This document shows, piece after piece, positions 55,524 to 64,000 of a DNA stretch of 64,000 bases. The DNA lies in NCBI GenBank assembly GCA_020073305.1, contig JAIQFK010000013.1, positions 1-64,000 on the forward strand. Direction: 5' to 3'. Within the stretch, counting starts at the first letter, position 1; every line of letters begins with the position of its first letter. This stretch comes from Terriglobia bacterium. GTDB taxonomy: Bacteria > Acidobacteriota > Terriglobia > Bryobacterales > Bryobacteraceae. The position numbers were made by a program, and so were the translations under genes. The notes below the pieces were generated by a model that was given only the letters and a program-made list of their open reading frames with translations, was not told the DNA's origin and searched no databases.

Positions 55524-57734
55524 TCAGTCAACTGCGTAAAGGCGGGACTTCCCAGCTTCGGCAAGCAGGTGGATTCCCCACAACGGCGTATTTTCGCGAA
55601 AGTCCGCAGCGGCGAATTCTCCATCGGGTACGAGGATGTAGTTGATGTTGTTTCGCTTCAGCTCCTGGATGGCTTCTTTGCGGAGATCCATCTTCTGCAG
55701 GTTGGCGGACTGAGGAGCGGCATTGAGCACCGTCCACCGCCCGGGCTGCAACTCACCCTCAAGCTGCCAGCGCATGTAGCCTTGATCCGGTGTTACGTGA
55801 AGCTCGACGGCCGTAATGACTTCTTCGGAGCCCAGATCGACCTCGACGAACATCCCAGGCTTCATCGCTTCCCAGGCTTTCCACTGGGTGGCGGGATTGC
55901 CATCGAACGCCAGTTCCGCGTCCCAGGGAAATGGATGGGCATTGATGCGCCAAGCGGGTTTCCTCGGCAGCGCGCCTTGAGGACCGAAGATCTCGATCTC
56001 GCTGATGCCGGGAATATCCGGCCGGCCCGATGCTGTCTGCACCACACGAAGGCGCCGTAGGCGATTCGGCTGAATCCGAAAAGTGATCACGCTCAGGGGT
56101 TGCAGGGCGGGATCAAAACCGGCGTACAGAGTGTAGCGCAGGCGCTCGTTCAGCCCGGCCTGGAACGAGACCAGGATGTCGCGCGCGCAATAGGCTTCGG
56201 GGGGATTGTCGAACGAAAAGATCCGGCTGCCGGGTGGCGTTTGCTTCTCGACTCGCCGGGCGATGGCGTATCCGTCCAGATGCCGCGCCAGATACTCGTC
56301 TTCCGGTTCCAGGCGCAAGGCGGCGCGAACCGTTGGGTCGTGGAGCTGAAAGGCGTCCGGGTGACAGTAGCTTCGCACGTTGGTGGGCCAGGACAGCCAG
56401 GCATGAATCAAAACCAGCAGAACCGGAACAACCGTCCAGCTGCTGAGGCCGAGAGCCAGGGCGGGCGCGAGGAAGACAGCGCAGGGCAGAAAGAAGCGTG
56501 TGCCGATATTCGAGGGGTACGGAAGGAAGAATACCAGGGCGGCCAGGAGTAACTGCCGGCCCGCCGGGTAGCGAAGAGCGAGCAGGGCCAAGGGAGCGAG
56601 CAGGAACACTGGTCCTAGCAGACCCTGGAGTTTTTCTCCGCTCACCGTAATCTGCCAAGGCACCTCCCAGGCACTCTGGATGACACGGTAAGTCCTCTGC
56701 TGCTCCCGGTACTGATCTTCGAACGTGACATGCACATAGGGATTCGGGAAAACGCGGTTGAAGAAGGGAGACACCGGGTTGTGGACCACGATCGAGTTCT
56801 TGACCAGGGTGGGCAGAACGAAGAGGGCCGCCGTTGCCGCCGTGAGAAGAACCGGGCGCAGGACCGCGGTCTGCGAGCGCCAGCATTTGTAAGCCACGAG
56901 CGCGAGCGCGTAAGGAACGGCGACGAATGCTGTGTACTTGATACCGAAAGCGAACCCGGCGACGACGCCGATCAGGACTAACAACGCGGATTGGCGTTGC
57001 TCGGCCCAGATCTGGAGTAGGACGAACAGGCTGAACGCTACCGTGGTAACGGCAACGTCATTGTATGCGCTGGTTCCGGACATTCCCGCGATGGGTGACA
57101 AAAGAACCAGCAGAGCGCCGGTGACGCCGACGAGCGGCATCCCAATCCGCTTTCCGTAATTCAACATGACCAGCGGCAGCACGAGCAGAAACGTGCAGTG
57201 GACGAGCGCGGCTGCGGAATGCCGCCCGAAGAGGAAGGCGGACAGAAACAGCATCTCCATTCCCTGAGAGAGGCTGGCATACAGATTGGTGGTGATGGCC
57301 GGAAATCCATGCTCGCGGGCGTAGCGGGCCACGAGGCCCAAGTGATAGGTGCTGCCATCGGGGCTGGCTTCGGGCGCCAGGGCGTAGATCAAGTACAGCC
57401 CGGCGAACGGAAGGTAAATCTCCAGAAACAGCAATCGCCAGACTGCGGCAAGGACAGGCAGAGATTCCCCACGCGGCCGCCAGACTCGCTGCTGAATGGC
57501 GAAGGCAACCAAGAGGAGGGCGAACGCCAGGAACACACCTTTGTAGACCAGGTGAAGAGCGGCGAGGAAGAATACCACCGTGCTCACGCAGGCGGCGCCC
57601 ACGACGAAAGCCAGAACACGCTCCTCCTGTCGATAGAGCCGAACCGAGAGCTGGCGGAGCAGCAGCATACCGGCACACCAAGACGACGTGGCGGTGAGCA
57701 ACCACCCCACGAGAACGTAGACGAGTGGTTTCAT
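55524..57734 (-). CDS. GT-C-like polytopic membrane protein
   Basis: A 736-residue protein with about twelve helices and a C-terminal soluble domain (about 540-736). The loop after the third or fourth helix contains EASPDGSTYHLGLVARYARE, the position where GT-C glycosyltransferases carry acidic catalytic residues. The C-terminal region has a carbohydrate-binding (discoidin-like) look: NPATQWKAWEAM and EVDLGSEEVITAVELHVTPD. It may transfer or bind a sugar at the envelope. No neighbours clarify its substrate. Confidence 0.65.
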   Translation of the reverse strand: MKPLVYVLVGWLLTATSSWCAGMLLLRQLSVRLYRQEERVLAFVVGAACVSTVVFFLAALHLVYKGVFLAFALLLVAFAIQQRVWRPRGESLPVLAAVWRLLFLEIYLPFAGLYLIYALAPEASPDGSTYHLGLVARYAREHGFPAITTNLYASLSQGMEMLFLSAFLFGRHSAAALVHCTFLLVLPLVMLNYGKRIGMPLVGVTGALLVLLSPIAGMSGTSAYNDVAVTTVAFSLFVLLQIWAEQRQSALLVLIGVVAGFAFGIKYTAFVAVPYALALVAYKCWRSQTAVLRPVLLTAATAALFVLPTLVKNSIVVHNPVSPFFNRVFPNPYVHVTFEDQYREQQRTYRVIQSAWEVPWQITVSGEKLQGLLGPVFLLAPLALLALRYPAGRQLLLAALVFFLPYPSNIGTRFFLPCAVFLAPALALGLSSWTVVPVLLVLIHAWLSWPTNVRSYCHPDAFQLHDPTVRAALRLEPEDEYLARHLDGYAIARRVEKQTPPGSRIFSFDNPPEAYCARDILVSFQAGLNERLRYTLYAGFDPALQPLSVITFRIQPNRLRRLRVVQTASGRPDIPGISEIEIFGPQGALPRKPAWRINAHPFPWDAELAFDGNPATQWKAWEAMKPGMFVEVDLGSEEVITAVELHVTPDQGYMRWQLEGELQPGRWTVLNAAPQSANLQKMDLRKEAIQELKRNNINYILVPDGEFAAADFRENTPLWGIHLLAEAGKSRLYAVD

Positions 57735-57842
57735 TTACGAGTTATTTGACAAAGCCCTTCGCAGGATCGAGTGCAAGCTCATCCAGATTATCAGCGCAAA
57801 TTATTATTGGTTCCCGGCCCCTACTCTGCAACGCGCCTTGGC

Positions 57843-59957
57843 TCAGACATTTCCCGATGACCACTTCGGCCGGTCGGCTTGTGCCAGAATTTCGCGCACC
57901 TTCTCAATCAGCGTCATGGCCCGGTATGGCTTTTGAATGAATCCGGCCAGGCCCTTGCTCTGAAACAGGCTGAGGGTCTCTTGTTCGTTGTATCCGCTCG
58001 ATAAGATGACTTTGGCATCCGGCCGCAGGTTCCGAATCGCCCGGAAAACTTCCTCGCCGGACATGCGCGGCATGGTCATATCCAACAAGACGGCCGTGAT
58101 GTCGTTGGCGTGAGTTCGAAACAACTCCACCGCAGCGTGCCCATCCTCGGCCACCATCGTGGTAAATCCGGCCTTTTCCAGTGCTCCCCGGGCGACTGAA
58201 CGCACACCCTCTTCATCGTCGACAATCAGGATCGTTCCGGCGCCGCGCCACGCCGCGTCCGTCTCCGTCCTCTCCGAGGGCGGCAGAGGTTGTTCCGAGG
58301 CAGGGAAAAGAACCTTGAAAGCCGTACCCAGGCCGGGCTCGCTGTACAGTCGTATGGTCCCCCGATGACCTCGCACAATACCCAACACGGCCGCCAGGCC
58401 CAGCCCCCGCCCTGTAAACTTGGTCGTAAAGAATGGATCGAAGATCCGGCTCCGGGTTTCTTGATCCATCCCACAGCCGGTATCTGTGACTTCCAGATAC
58501 ACGTAGCGCCCCTCCGGCAGATTGTCATCCAGAAACCCCTCGGAAAGATAAGCCCGGTCTGCGTCCATAACTCCGGTGCACACAACGACATCGCCGGCAC
58601 TATCGCCGAGGGCTTCTGAGGCGTTGGTGATGAGGTTCATGACCACCTGTTGTAACTGAACCGCGTCGGCTTCAATCGCCGGCAAATTGGCGGCCAGCCT
58701 GGTTCTGAAAACCACCCTTTTGGACATCGAGACCTTGAGCAGGTGCGCCATCTCCTCGACCAACCGCGACAGATTCAGCGGCTGAACCAGAAATTTCCCC
58801 TTCCCGGAGTAAGCCAGAAGCTGCTTGGTGAGTTCCGCGGTCCGCAACGCCGCAGCCTCTATGGCCTTGACGGTAGGCCGCGCTGGCGACTCTGGCGCAA
58901 GGTCCATCAGGGCCAGACCGGCGTTACCCAGAATGCTGACCAGGAGGTTATTGAAATCGTGAGCGATGCCTCCGGCAAGAACACCGAGGCTCTCCAGCTT
59001 TTGTGTGTGCTGCATTTGAGCTTCGAGCCTTTTGTGTTCCTCCTCGGCGCGCTTGCGTTCCGTAATATCAACGATCGCGCTCAGTACCCATGTGCCTTCG
59101 GCCGTCTCGATGGGATTGAGACCGACCTCCACGGGAAACTCACTACCGTCCTTGCGCAGCCCGTAAAGATCACGGCCGGTTCCCATGGGCCGCGCCTGAA
59201 GATGCGCGAAAAAACCCGCCCGGTACTGGGCATGCGCCTCACGAGACTGGTTTGGCACCAGGATGTCCACCGTCTGCCCGAGGAGCTCGTCGCGCTGATA
59301 GCCAAACATCTTTTCAGTTTGCGCGTTGACCAGTACGATTTTCCCTTCCTGATTCACCATTACCATCCCACTGGGAACTGACTCCACCGCCAGCCGGAAT
59401 CCATCCTCTGCGCGCTTGCGCTGGGTGATTTCGTTCTTCAGCTCTAGGTTTGCCGCTTCGAGTTGCGCGGTGCGCTCCATCGCGCGGCGCTCCAAACTCT
59501 CGTTCAGCTCCTTGATTTCCTGTTCCGCACGTTCCCGGTTGCGGACTTCCTGTTCCAGCTCCCGGTTGGCAGCCTCCAACCGCGCAGGGCTGGGGAGCGC
59601 AAGGGCTTTGGGCATTAACGGCACAAGCGCAACTGCGGTGCTGACGGAGAGCCCGGCCGTGATCAGCTTGATGATCCCTGCAAGCCGGTAAGTCCCATGC
59701 CATATTGTCCACACCTCCATCACGTGAGTCGTGCCACAGCCCAGAATGAATGCTCCAAACATGAGAAACATCCAATGGAAGGGCAAGTCGCGGCGCTTAC
59801 GAACGAAATAGACCAAAGTGACGGGGATGGAGTAGTACGCCAGAGTGATGAGCGCGTCTGACACGACATGTAGCCAGACGATCTCCGGTCTCCACAGGTA
59901 GCAATACCCATGGGCCATGAAGTCCGAAGCCAGGAGGTTTTTCAGAAATTCCATCAT
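57843..59957 (-). CDS. Hybrid histidine kinase with ethylene-receptor-like sensor domain
   Basis: A 704-residue protein. Residues 25-125 hold three helices like the ethylene-binding domain of ETR1: Asp34, Tyr41, Ile44, Pro45, Cys74 and His78 align with ETR1 Asp25, Tyr32, Ile35, Pro36, Cys65 and His69 at a constant offset of 9. A coiled coil (125-185), a PAS domain (about 185-305), a HisKA with AGGIAHDFNNLL and a HATPase with DTGCGMD and GRGLGLAAV follow. The C-terminal receiver contains LLDMTMPRMSG with the phosphoacceptor Asp. Signals would pass by phosphorelay to an unlinked regulator. Copper and ethylene binding is inference. Confidence 0.88.
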   Translation of the reverse strand: MMEFLKNLLASDFMAHGYCYLWRPEIVWLHVVSDALITLAYYSIPVTLVYFVRKRRDLPFHWMFLMFGAFILGCGTTHVMEVWTIWHGTYRLAGIIKLITAGLSVSTAVALVPLMPKALALPSPARLEAANRELEQEVRNRERAEQEIKELNESLERRAMERTAQLEAANLELKNEITQRKRAEDGFRLAVESVPSGMVMVNQEGKIVLVNAQTEKMFGYQRDELLGQTVDILVPNQSREAHAQYRAGFFAHLQARPMGTGRDLYGLRKDGSEFPVEVGLNPIETAEGTWVLSAIVDITERKRAEEEHKRLEAQMQHTQKLESLGVLAGGIAHDFNNLLVSILGNAGLALMDLAPESPARPTVKAIEAAALRTAELTKQLLAYSGKGKFLVQPLNLSRLVEEMAHLLKVSMSKRVVFRTRLAANLPAIEADAVQLQQVVMNLITNASEALGDSAGDVVVCTGVMDADRAYLSEGFLDDNLPEGRYVYLEVTDTGCGMDQETRSRIFDPFFTTKFTGRGLGLAAVLGIVRGHRGTIRLYSEPGLGTAFKVLFPASEQPLPPSERTETDAAWRGAGTILIVDDEEGVRSVARGALEKAGFTTMVAEDGHAAVELFRTHANDITAVLLDMTMPRMSGEEVFRAIRNLRPDAKVILSSGYNEQETLSLFQSKGLAGFIQKPYRAMTLIEKVREILAQADRPKWSSGNV

Positions 59958-60214
59958 TAGATTTGTTCCATTTCGCCGGTGTGGCGTGAGAAAGCGAGGC
60001 TTGCGGGAACGGATATTGTTTCGATGAGGTCGATCTGCGTGGAGGCCACTGAAAAGCTCTGGCCGACCGAAAAGTCAGCGTGCCGCATGATCCGCCAGCA
60101 CGACCACTCCGAGGCGACCATATGGTATGGGCTATATCTTATATCAGGCGGAGGAGCGAAAGGTGCTGCGGCTACATCGGATAGAATCGGGAAACGCGGG
60201 GTCTTTCAATCGCG

Positions 60215-61024
60215 ATGAAGCCGCAAAGGGCGGCCATTTCAGCCATGAAGCTCGGCATGGGTCAAATACGCGTGGAAGGTGGAGCGGTGGAGGCAAATCT
60301 TGGCCGAGCCGAAGACATGATCCGGCAGGCCGCGAATGCGGGATCGGACGTTGTCGTGTTACCGGAATGCCTCGATCTCGGCTGGACATGGCCCGAGGCG
60401 CGGAAGCTCGCGGACCAGATGCCCGGCGAGCGGAGCAGCCGCCTTGCCGTCGCCGCCCGGCAGCACGGCATCTGGGTGGTGGCGGGACTAACGGAACGCG
60501 ACGGGGAAAGAGTCTTCAACTGCGCGATCCTCATTTCGAGCAACGGCGAGTTGATCGCGAAGCATCGGAAGATCAATGAGCTTTCGATTGCGCACGATAT
60601 TTACAACGTAGGCGACCGGCTGACGGCGGTTCCATCGCCATTCGGCCTGCTGGGCATGACGATATGCGCGGACAACTTTCCTGAATCGCTGGTCTTCGGA
60701 CACGCACTGGCGCGCATGGGCGTGCGCACGCTGCTCTCCCCGTGCGCGTGGGCCGTGGATGCGGATCATGACAACGCGAAAGAGCCGTACGGAGAGCTTT
60801 GGCTGACGGCTTACCAAGAGCTGGCTACCCGGTACAACATGCACGTCGTCGGCGTCAGTTGCGTGGGGTGGCTGACGGGCGGGCCGTGGAAGGGACGAAA
60901 GTGCATCGGGAACTCCCTGGCGGTCGGGCCAGGCGGCCGGATACTGGCGGTTGCGCCGTATGGCGTGGATGCGGAGTGTCTGACGGTTGTCGACGTGACG
61001 CAGGCCAACTTGGGCCGCGAATGA
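60215..61024 (+). CDS. Carbon-nitrogen hydrolase (nitrilase superfamily)
   Basis: A 269-residue enzyme with the Glu-Lys-Cys triad: LPECLDLGW (Glu51), KHRKINE (Lys118) and TICADNF (Cys150). It hydrolyses amides or nitriles; the substrate class (amidase, N-carbamoylase) is not clear. The ATG at 60215 is used; one at 60245 (MKLGMGQ) is also possible and neither has a strong ribosome site. It is divergent from the kinase and convergent with the GH3 gene (13-nt gap). Confidence 0.85.
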   Translation: MKPQRAAISAMKLGMGQIRVEGGAVEANLGRAEDMIRQAANAGSDVVVLPECLDLGWTWPEARKLADQMPGERSSRLAVAARQHGIWVVAGLTERDGERVFNCAILISSNGELIAKHRKINELSIAHDIYNVGDRLTAVPSPFGLLGMTICADNFPESLVFGHALARMGVRTLLSPCAWAVDADHDNAKEPYGELWLTAYQELATRYNMHVVGVSCVGWLTGGPWKGRKCIGNSLAVGPGGRILAVAPYGVDAECLTVVDVTQANLGRE

Positions 61025-61037
61025 ACGCGAATGATTC

Positions 61038-63386
61038 CTACTCCACGACTTCGAAGCTGCCCGTCAAGCGAATGTCCTGGGACGAATGGCCGATCATCAC
61101 CTTGAACTCGCCGGGCTCGACGACGCGTTTGAGCTGCCGCTCAAGGAGCGACAGGTCGTCAGGCCCAAGGGTAAAGCGAACCATCTTCTTTTCGCCGGGC
61201 GCGAGCGTGACCTTCTCGAAGCGTTTCAACTGCTTGACGGGCGTGGTGACGGAGCTGATGACATCCCGCAAGTAGAGCTGGACCACTTCCGCTCCGGCGC
61301 GATCTCCCGCGTTTCTGACTTCGGCGCTGATGTGGACCTCGCCGGCCGTGTGGATCCTCGGATCTTCGATTCGAAGATTGCCGTATTCAAACGTCGTATA
61401 GCTCAGTCCATCGCCGAATTCCCACAAGGGCAGCGGGCTCATGTCGACGTACCGCCGGCCCCAACCGTCTTTTATCCAATATTCCTTCGACGGCTTGTAG
61501 TTGTAGTAAACCGGCAGTTGGCCCACGTGGCGCGCCACGGTGATGGGCAGACGTCCGCTGGGGTTGTAATCGCCGAACAGCACATCGGCCACGGCGCGGC
61601 CGCCCTGCTCGCCGGGAAGCCAGGCCTCGACCACCGCGGGAACATGCTCCGCGATCCAGCGGACTGAGAGCGGCCTGCCATTATTCAGAACCACAATGGC
61701 CGGAGTACCGGTGGCGGAGACGGCCTCTACCAGCTCTTCCTGAAGGCCGGTCAGATCGAGGCTGGCGACATCGTAGCCTTCCCCGTCGGTGGCTTCCTTG
61801 TCTTCTCTCGGATTCTCGCCGACGACGACGATCGCCACGTCAGCGCGCTTTGCAGCCTGGACGGCTTTCTCAATCTCGTTGACCTTGGTGCCCATCACGT
61901 CGCAGCCTTTGACGTACTCCACGTGAGTTCCGGGGCCAGCCTTTTCCCTCACGCCTTCAAGAATCGTAATCACGTGCTGCAGGACCTTGTGCGCGACGTA
62001 GTCACCGAGCAGGCTGCCCTCACGGTCCGCATTGGGACCGATGACGGCGATCGACTTGATGTCCTTCTTGAGCGGCAGCAGATGATTCTCGTTCTTGAGC
62101 AGAACGATGCCCTCGCGCGCCACCTCGAGCGCCAGGTCCTGGCTCTCCTTGGTATGCGTGACCTCGACCGCGTGTTCAGGATCGACATAAGGATGGTCGA
62201 ACAAACCCAGGCGGAATTTCTGCCGGAGAATGCGGGTGACGGCGCGGTCAATGTATGACATAGAGACGCGGCCCTCGCGGACGTTCTCCGCCATGGGCTG
62301 CATGTAGCCGGGTTCGTACGAAATGCCGACGTCCAATCCGGCCTTGATGGCCCACTCGCCCGCCTTCTTCTGGTCCGGAGCAATGTGCTCATAGATCAGC
62401 GTGGATATGCCGCTTCCCTCGCCGAGAACCAGGCCCTGGAATCCCATCTCCTCGCGGAGAATCCTGGTGAGGATCCAGTCGGAGGAATGCGTGGGCACTC
62501 CGTCAATGGCTGGATAGGTGGCCATGACGCCGAGCCCGCCGGCTTTCTTGATGCCGGCCACCCAAGGCGGCAGAAACACCTCTCGCAGCATGCGTTCGGA
62601 AATTTCCATCGCGCCGCGTTCGAAGCCGCTCGCGGGCTGGCTCTGGCCGGGATAGTGGCAAAGCCCGGCGACCACTTTGTCGGCAGCGGAGACATCGTCA
62701 CCTTGAGCCGCGCCCACGATCGTCTCGGCGATCCTGGAACACATGTACGGGTCCTCGCTGAATCCCTCTTGGTTTCTGCCCAGGCGCGGGTCCCGGTTGG
62801 GTTCGATCACCAGGGTGAAGATCTGGTGGATCCCGATGGCACGCGCTTCCCGGGCGGCAACCGTGTAGATCCGCTTGACGAGATCCATGTTCCAGGTGCT
62901 GCCGATGGTCAGACCTTCGGGAAACACGGTGGCTCCGGAACACATCAACCCGTGCGTTCCTTCCTCGGTCTGGAGTAACGGGATTTTGAGGCGTGTCTTT
63001 TCGATGGCGATTTTCTGAAGCTCATTCAGCAGCTCAGCTTCGTGGCGTGTGCCTTCGGGCACGACGGTATTGGTGAAGGTAAAGAATCCACCGCCAGGTC
63101 CGATACCCTTCTCACGCCTTCCTTCGGTGAAGCGGCGGCACGACTCAATCTTGGTCGCATTGTCCATGCCGAGCGGGTCGACATAGACACACGGCATGTT
63201 GATCTGCCCGAGCTTTTCTTCGAGCGTCATTCTTCCGAGCAGGTCGGCGACTCTTCTTTCGATGGGCTGGCTCGGGTCGAGATAAACAGGGGCGCGCGCA
63301 GCCGGCTGCGCGGATGCAGTGGCGGCGAGAAGCAGGGAAAAAACCACCACCGCGGCGGAGCGGCAGGCACCTGGCGAGCTACGCAT
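61038..63386 (-). CDS. Secreted GH3 glycoside hydrolase, divergent active site
   Basis: A 782-residue exported protein (signal peptide cleaved near ATASA). The layout is GH3: a TIM barrel (about 40-390), an alpha/beta sandwich (about 400-640) and a C-terminal fibronectin-III-like domain (from about 690, EVRNAGDRAGAEVVQLYLRD). Where most members have the nucleophile as V-S-D-W, this one reads LVLGEGSG with Glu323. The usual Lys-His pair is here Cys243-His244 (GLCHYPGQSQP). EEGTHGLM supplies substrate contacts. It probably cleaves a beta-glycoside, but activity and specificity are uncertain. GGAGGAT lies before the ATG. Confidence 0.88.
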   Translation of the reverse strand: MRSSPGACRSAAVVVFSLLLAATASAQPAARAPVYLDPSQPIERRVADLLGRMTLEEKLGQINMPCVYVDPLGMDNATKIESCRRFTEGRREKGIGPGGGFFTFTNTVVPEGTRHEAELLNELQKIAIEKTRLKIPLLQTEEGTHGLMCSGATVFPEGLTIGSTWNMDLVKRIYTVAAREARAIGIHQIFTLVIEPNRDPRLGRNQEGFSEDPYMCSRIAETIVGAAQGDDVSAADKVVAGLCHYPGQSQPASGFERGAMEISERMLREVFLPPWVAGIKKAGGLGVMATYPAIDGVPTHSSDWILTRILREEMGFQGLVLGEGSGISTLIYEHIAPDQKKAGEWAIKAGLDVGISYEPGYMQPMAENVREGRVSMSYIDRAVTRILRQKFRLGLFDHPYVDPEHAVEVTHTKESQDLALEVAREGIVLLKNENHLLPLKKDIKSIAVIGPNADREGSLLGDYVAHKVLQHVITILEGVREKAGPGTHVEYVKGCDVMGTKVNEIEKAVQAAKRADVAIVVVGENPREDKEATDGEGYDVASLDLTGLQEELVEAVSATGTPAIVVLNNGRPLSVRWIAEHVPAVVEAWLPGEQGGRAVADVLFGDYNPSGRLPITVARHVGQLPVYYNYKPSKEYWIKDGWGRRYVDMSPLPLWEFGDGLSYTTFEYGNLRIEDPRIHTAGEVHISAEVRNAGDRAGAEVVQLYLRDVISSVTTPVKQLKRFEKVTLAPGEKKMVRFTLGPDDLSLLERQLKRVVEPGEFKVMIGHSSQDIRLTGSFEVVE

Positions 63387-63462
63387 GGGATCCTCCTTCA
63401 GGATCAGGTAGAGGTCGGGATGATTGCAGGCTTTGAGATACGAATATATCAGACAGCAGGCT

Positions 63463-64000
63463 TTATGTGCTTTCGAGAAGTCTCTTCGCCTTTGCCAGGG
63501 CTGTTTGCTGTTCGGGTGTCAGCTTGGGGAACTTCAGGTCCAGCCCCTCGATGGTCCGCGTCAGAATTCCCGACACCAGGGCGCGTGCCACCCACTTGTG
63601 GTCGGCCGGAATGATAAACCACGGGGCATGCCTGGTGCTGGTGGCGCTGAGCGCGTCGTTGTAGGCTTCGACGTAATCGGACCAGTAGGCGCGCTCCGCA
63701 AGATCGGAGGCGGAAAACTTCCAGTGTTTGTCCGGGTCCTCCAGGCGCTCGAGCAGCCGGCGCTTCTGTTCTTTCTTCGAGACGTGGAGGAAAAACTTGA
63801 GGATGACGGTGCCAGTGCGCACGAGATGCTTCTCGAAGCAATTGATGTCGTCATAGCGGTGTTCCCACAGGGAACGCCCACGTTTGGCCGGGAGCTTTTG
63901 CTTGTCGAGCCATTCCGGATGGACGCGCACCACGAGCACGTCTTCGTAGTGCGAGCGATTAAAGATGCCGATGCGTCCGCGTGGGGGCAGCGCCTTTGCG
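63463..64000 (-). CDS. Polyphosphate kinase 2 (PPK2) family, C-terminal part (runs off the right edge)
   Basis: The open frame continues past position 64000 and ends at 63463; 178 residues are visible. RIGIFNRSHYEDVLVVRVHP and SLWEHRYDDINCFEKHLV, then FFLHVSKKEQKRRLLERLED, are PPK2 motifs. These enzymes move phosphate between polyphosphate and nucleotides. The N-terminal Walker A region is outside the window. It is on the same strand as the GH3 gene but unrelated in function. Confidence 0.9.
   Translation of the reverse strand, partial: AKALPPRGRIGIFNRSHYEDVLVVRVHPEWLDKQKLPAKRGRSLWEHRYDDINCFEKHLVRTGTVILKFFLHVSKKEQKRRLLERLEDPDKHWKFSASDLAERAYWSDYVEAYNDALSATSTRHAPWFIIPADHKWVARALVSGILTRTIEGLDLKFPKLTPEQQTALAKAKRLLEST

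Noticed and set aside
57094-57101. Further GGTGACAA (TTGTCACC on the minus strand)
   Set aside because: Inside the GT-C-like gene and not followed at 12 nt by the CTGYATCYT block.
59979-60218. 79-codon plus-strand frame before the nitrilase-like gene
   Set aside because: No ribosome site or family-like features; it lies in the divergent promoter gap and overlaps the next gene start.
1-64000. CRISPR arrays, tRNA or rRNA genes, prophage genes
   Set aside because: Looked for on both strands by eye; no spaced direct repeats, cloverleaf genes or phage structural genes were seen.

Overview
The window is about 62% GC and looks chromosomal, from a soil-type Acidobacteriota, most likely the Bryobacterales/Solibacter lineage. 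The pointers are a TIGR03437-type exported protein, an ABC permease of the acidobacterial duplicated-orphan kind (ADOP), many secreted glycoside hydrolases and DUF5107-TPR proteins, and the general GC and codon style. This placement is inference from gene families. I see no rRNA, tRNA, CRISPR array, prophage or plasmid origin. The only mobile-element trace is an IS630-type transposase end cut by the left edge.

Layout. 1-2.7 kb: transposase end, then two exported-protein genes, each preceded directly by a copy of a palindromic repeat. 2.8-7.1 kb: purine operon purQ-purL-purF. 7.1-12.1 kb (minus): an EtfD/EMO-type membrane Fe-S oxidoreductase, small DUF2934 and single-TM proteins, and GTP-type PEP carboxykinase. 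12.2-23.0 kb (minus): a tightly packed myo-inositol catabolic operon, iolB-iolC-aldolase-iolD-iolA-MDR dehydrogenase-iolE, that continues into a B12-dependent diol dehydratase with fused large and medium subunits. 23-31 kb (minus): YfhO-like membrane protein, FtsK, UppP and a GH36 alpha-galactosidase. 30.8-40 kb: DUF5107-TPR protein, cytochrome c/copper monooxygenase-like protein, ADOP permease, TIGR03437 beta-propeller.

40.2-47.5 kb holds the most interesting unit: an RND efflux operon (tolC-MFP-RND-DUF2892), a 29-residue membrane microprotein, and an ECF sigma factor with a soluble zinc anti-sigma factor. Upstream of the efflux operon, the microprotein and the sigma gene lie three copies of one bipartite element, TTGTCACC-N12-CTGYATCYT, always with the same 12-nt spacing. 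I infer a self-regulated ECF regulon in which a cytosolic RsrA-like switch controls an efflux pump and a microprotein.

47.7-51.4 kb carries Tad pilus minor-pilin genes (two TadE-like, one TadG/VWA), a clear terminator, a PilZ protein and a Flp pilin. 51.4-55.4 kb (minus) is a run of DUF4342, two small membrane proteins, cytochrome c, tandem UspA, a baeRF-family protein and a YbaK-type deacylase. 55.5-64 kb holds a GT-C-like membrane protein, a hybrid histidine kinase with an ethylene-receptor-like sensor, a nitrilase-superfamily hydrolase, a divergent GH3 enzyme and the C-terminal part of a PPK2 polyphosphate kinase.

Start codons were moved to internal positions where a Shine-Dalgarno sequence, a coupled stop/start overlap or family length favoured them. 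All functions are read from sequence motifs without database searches.
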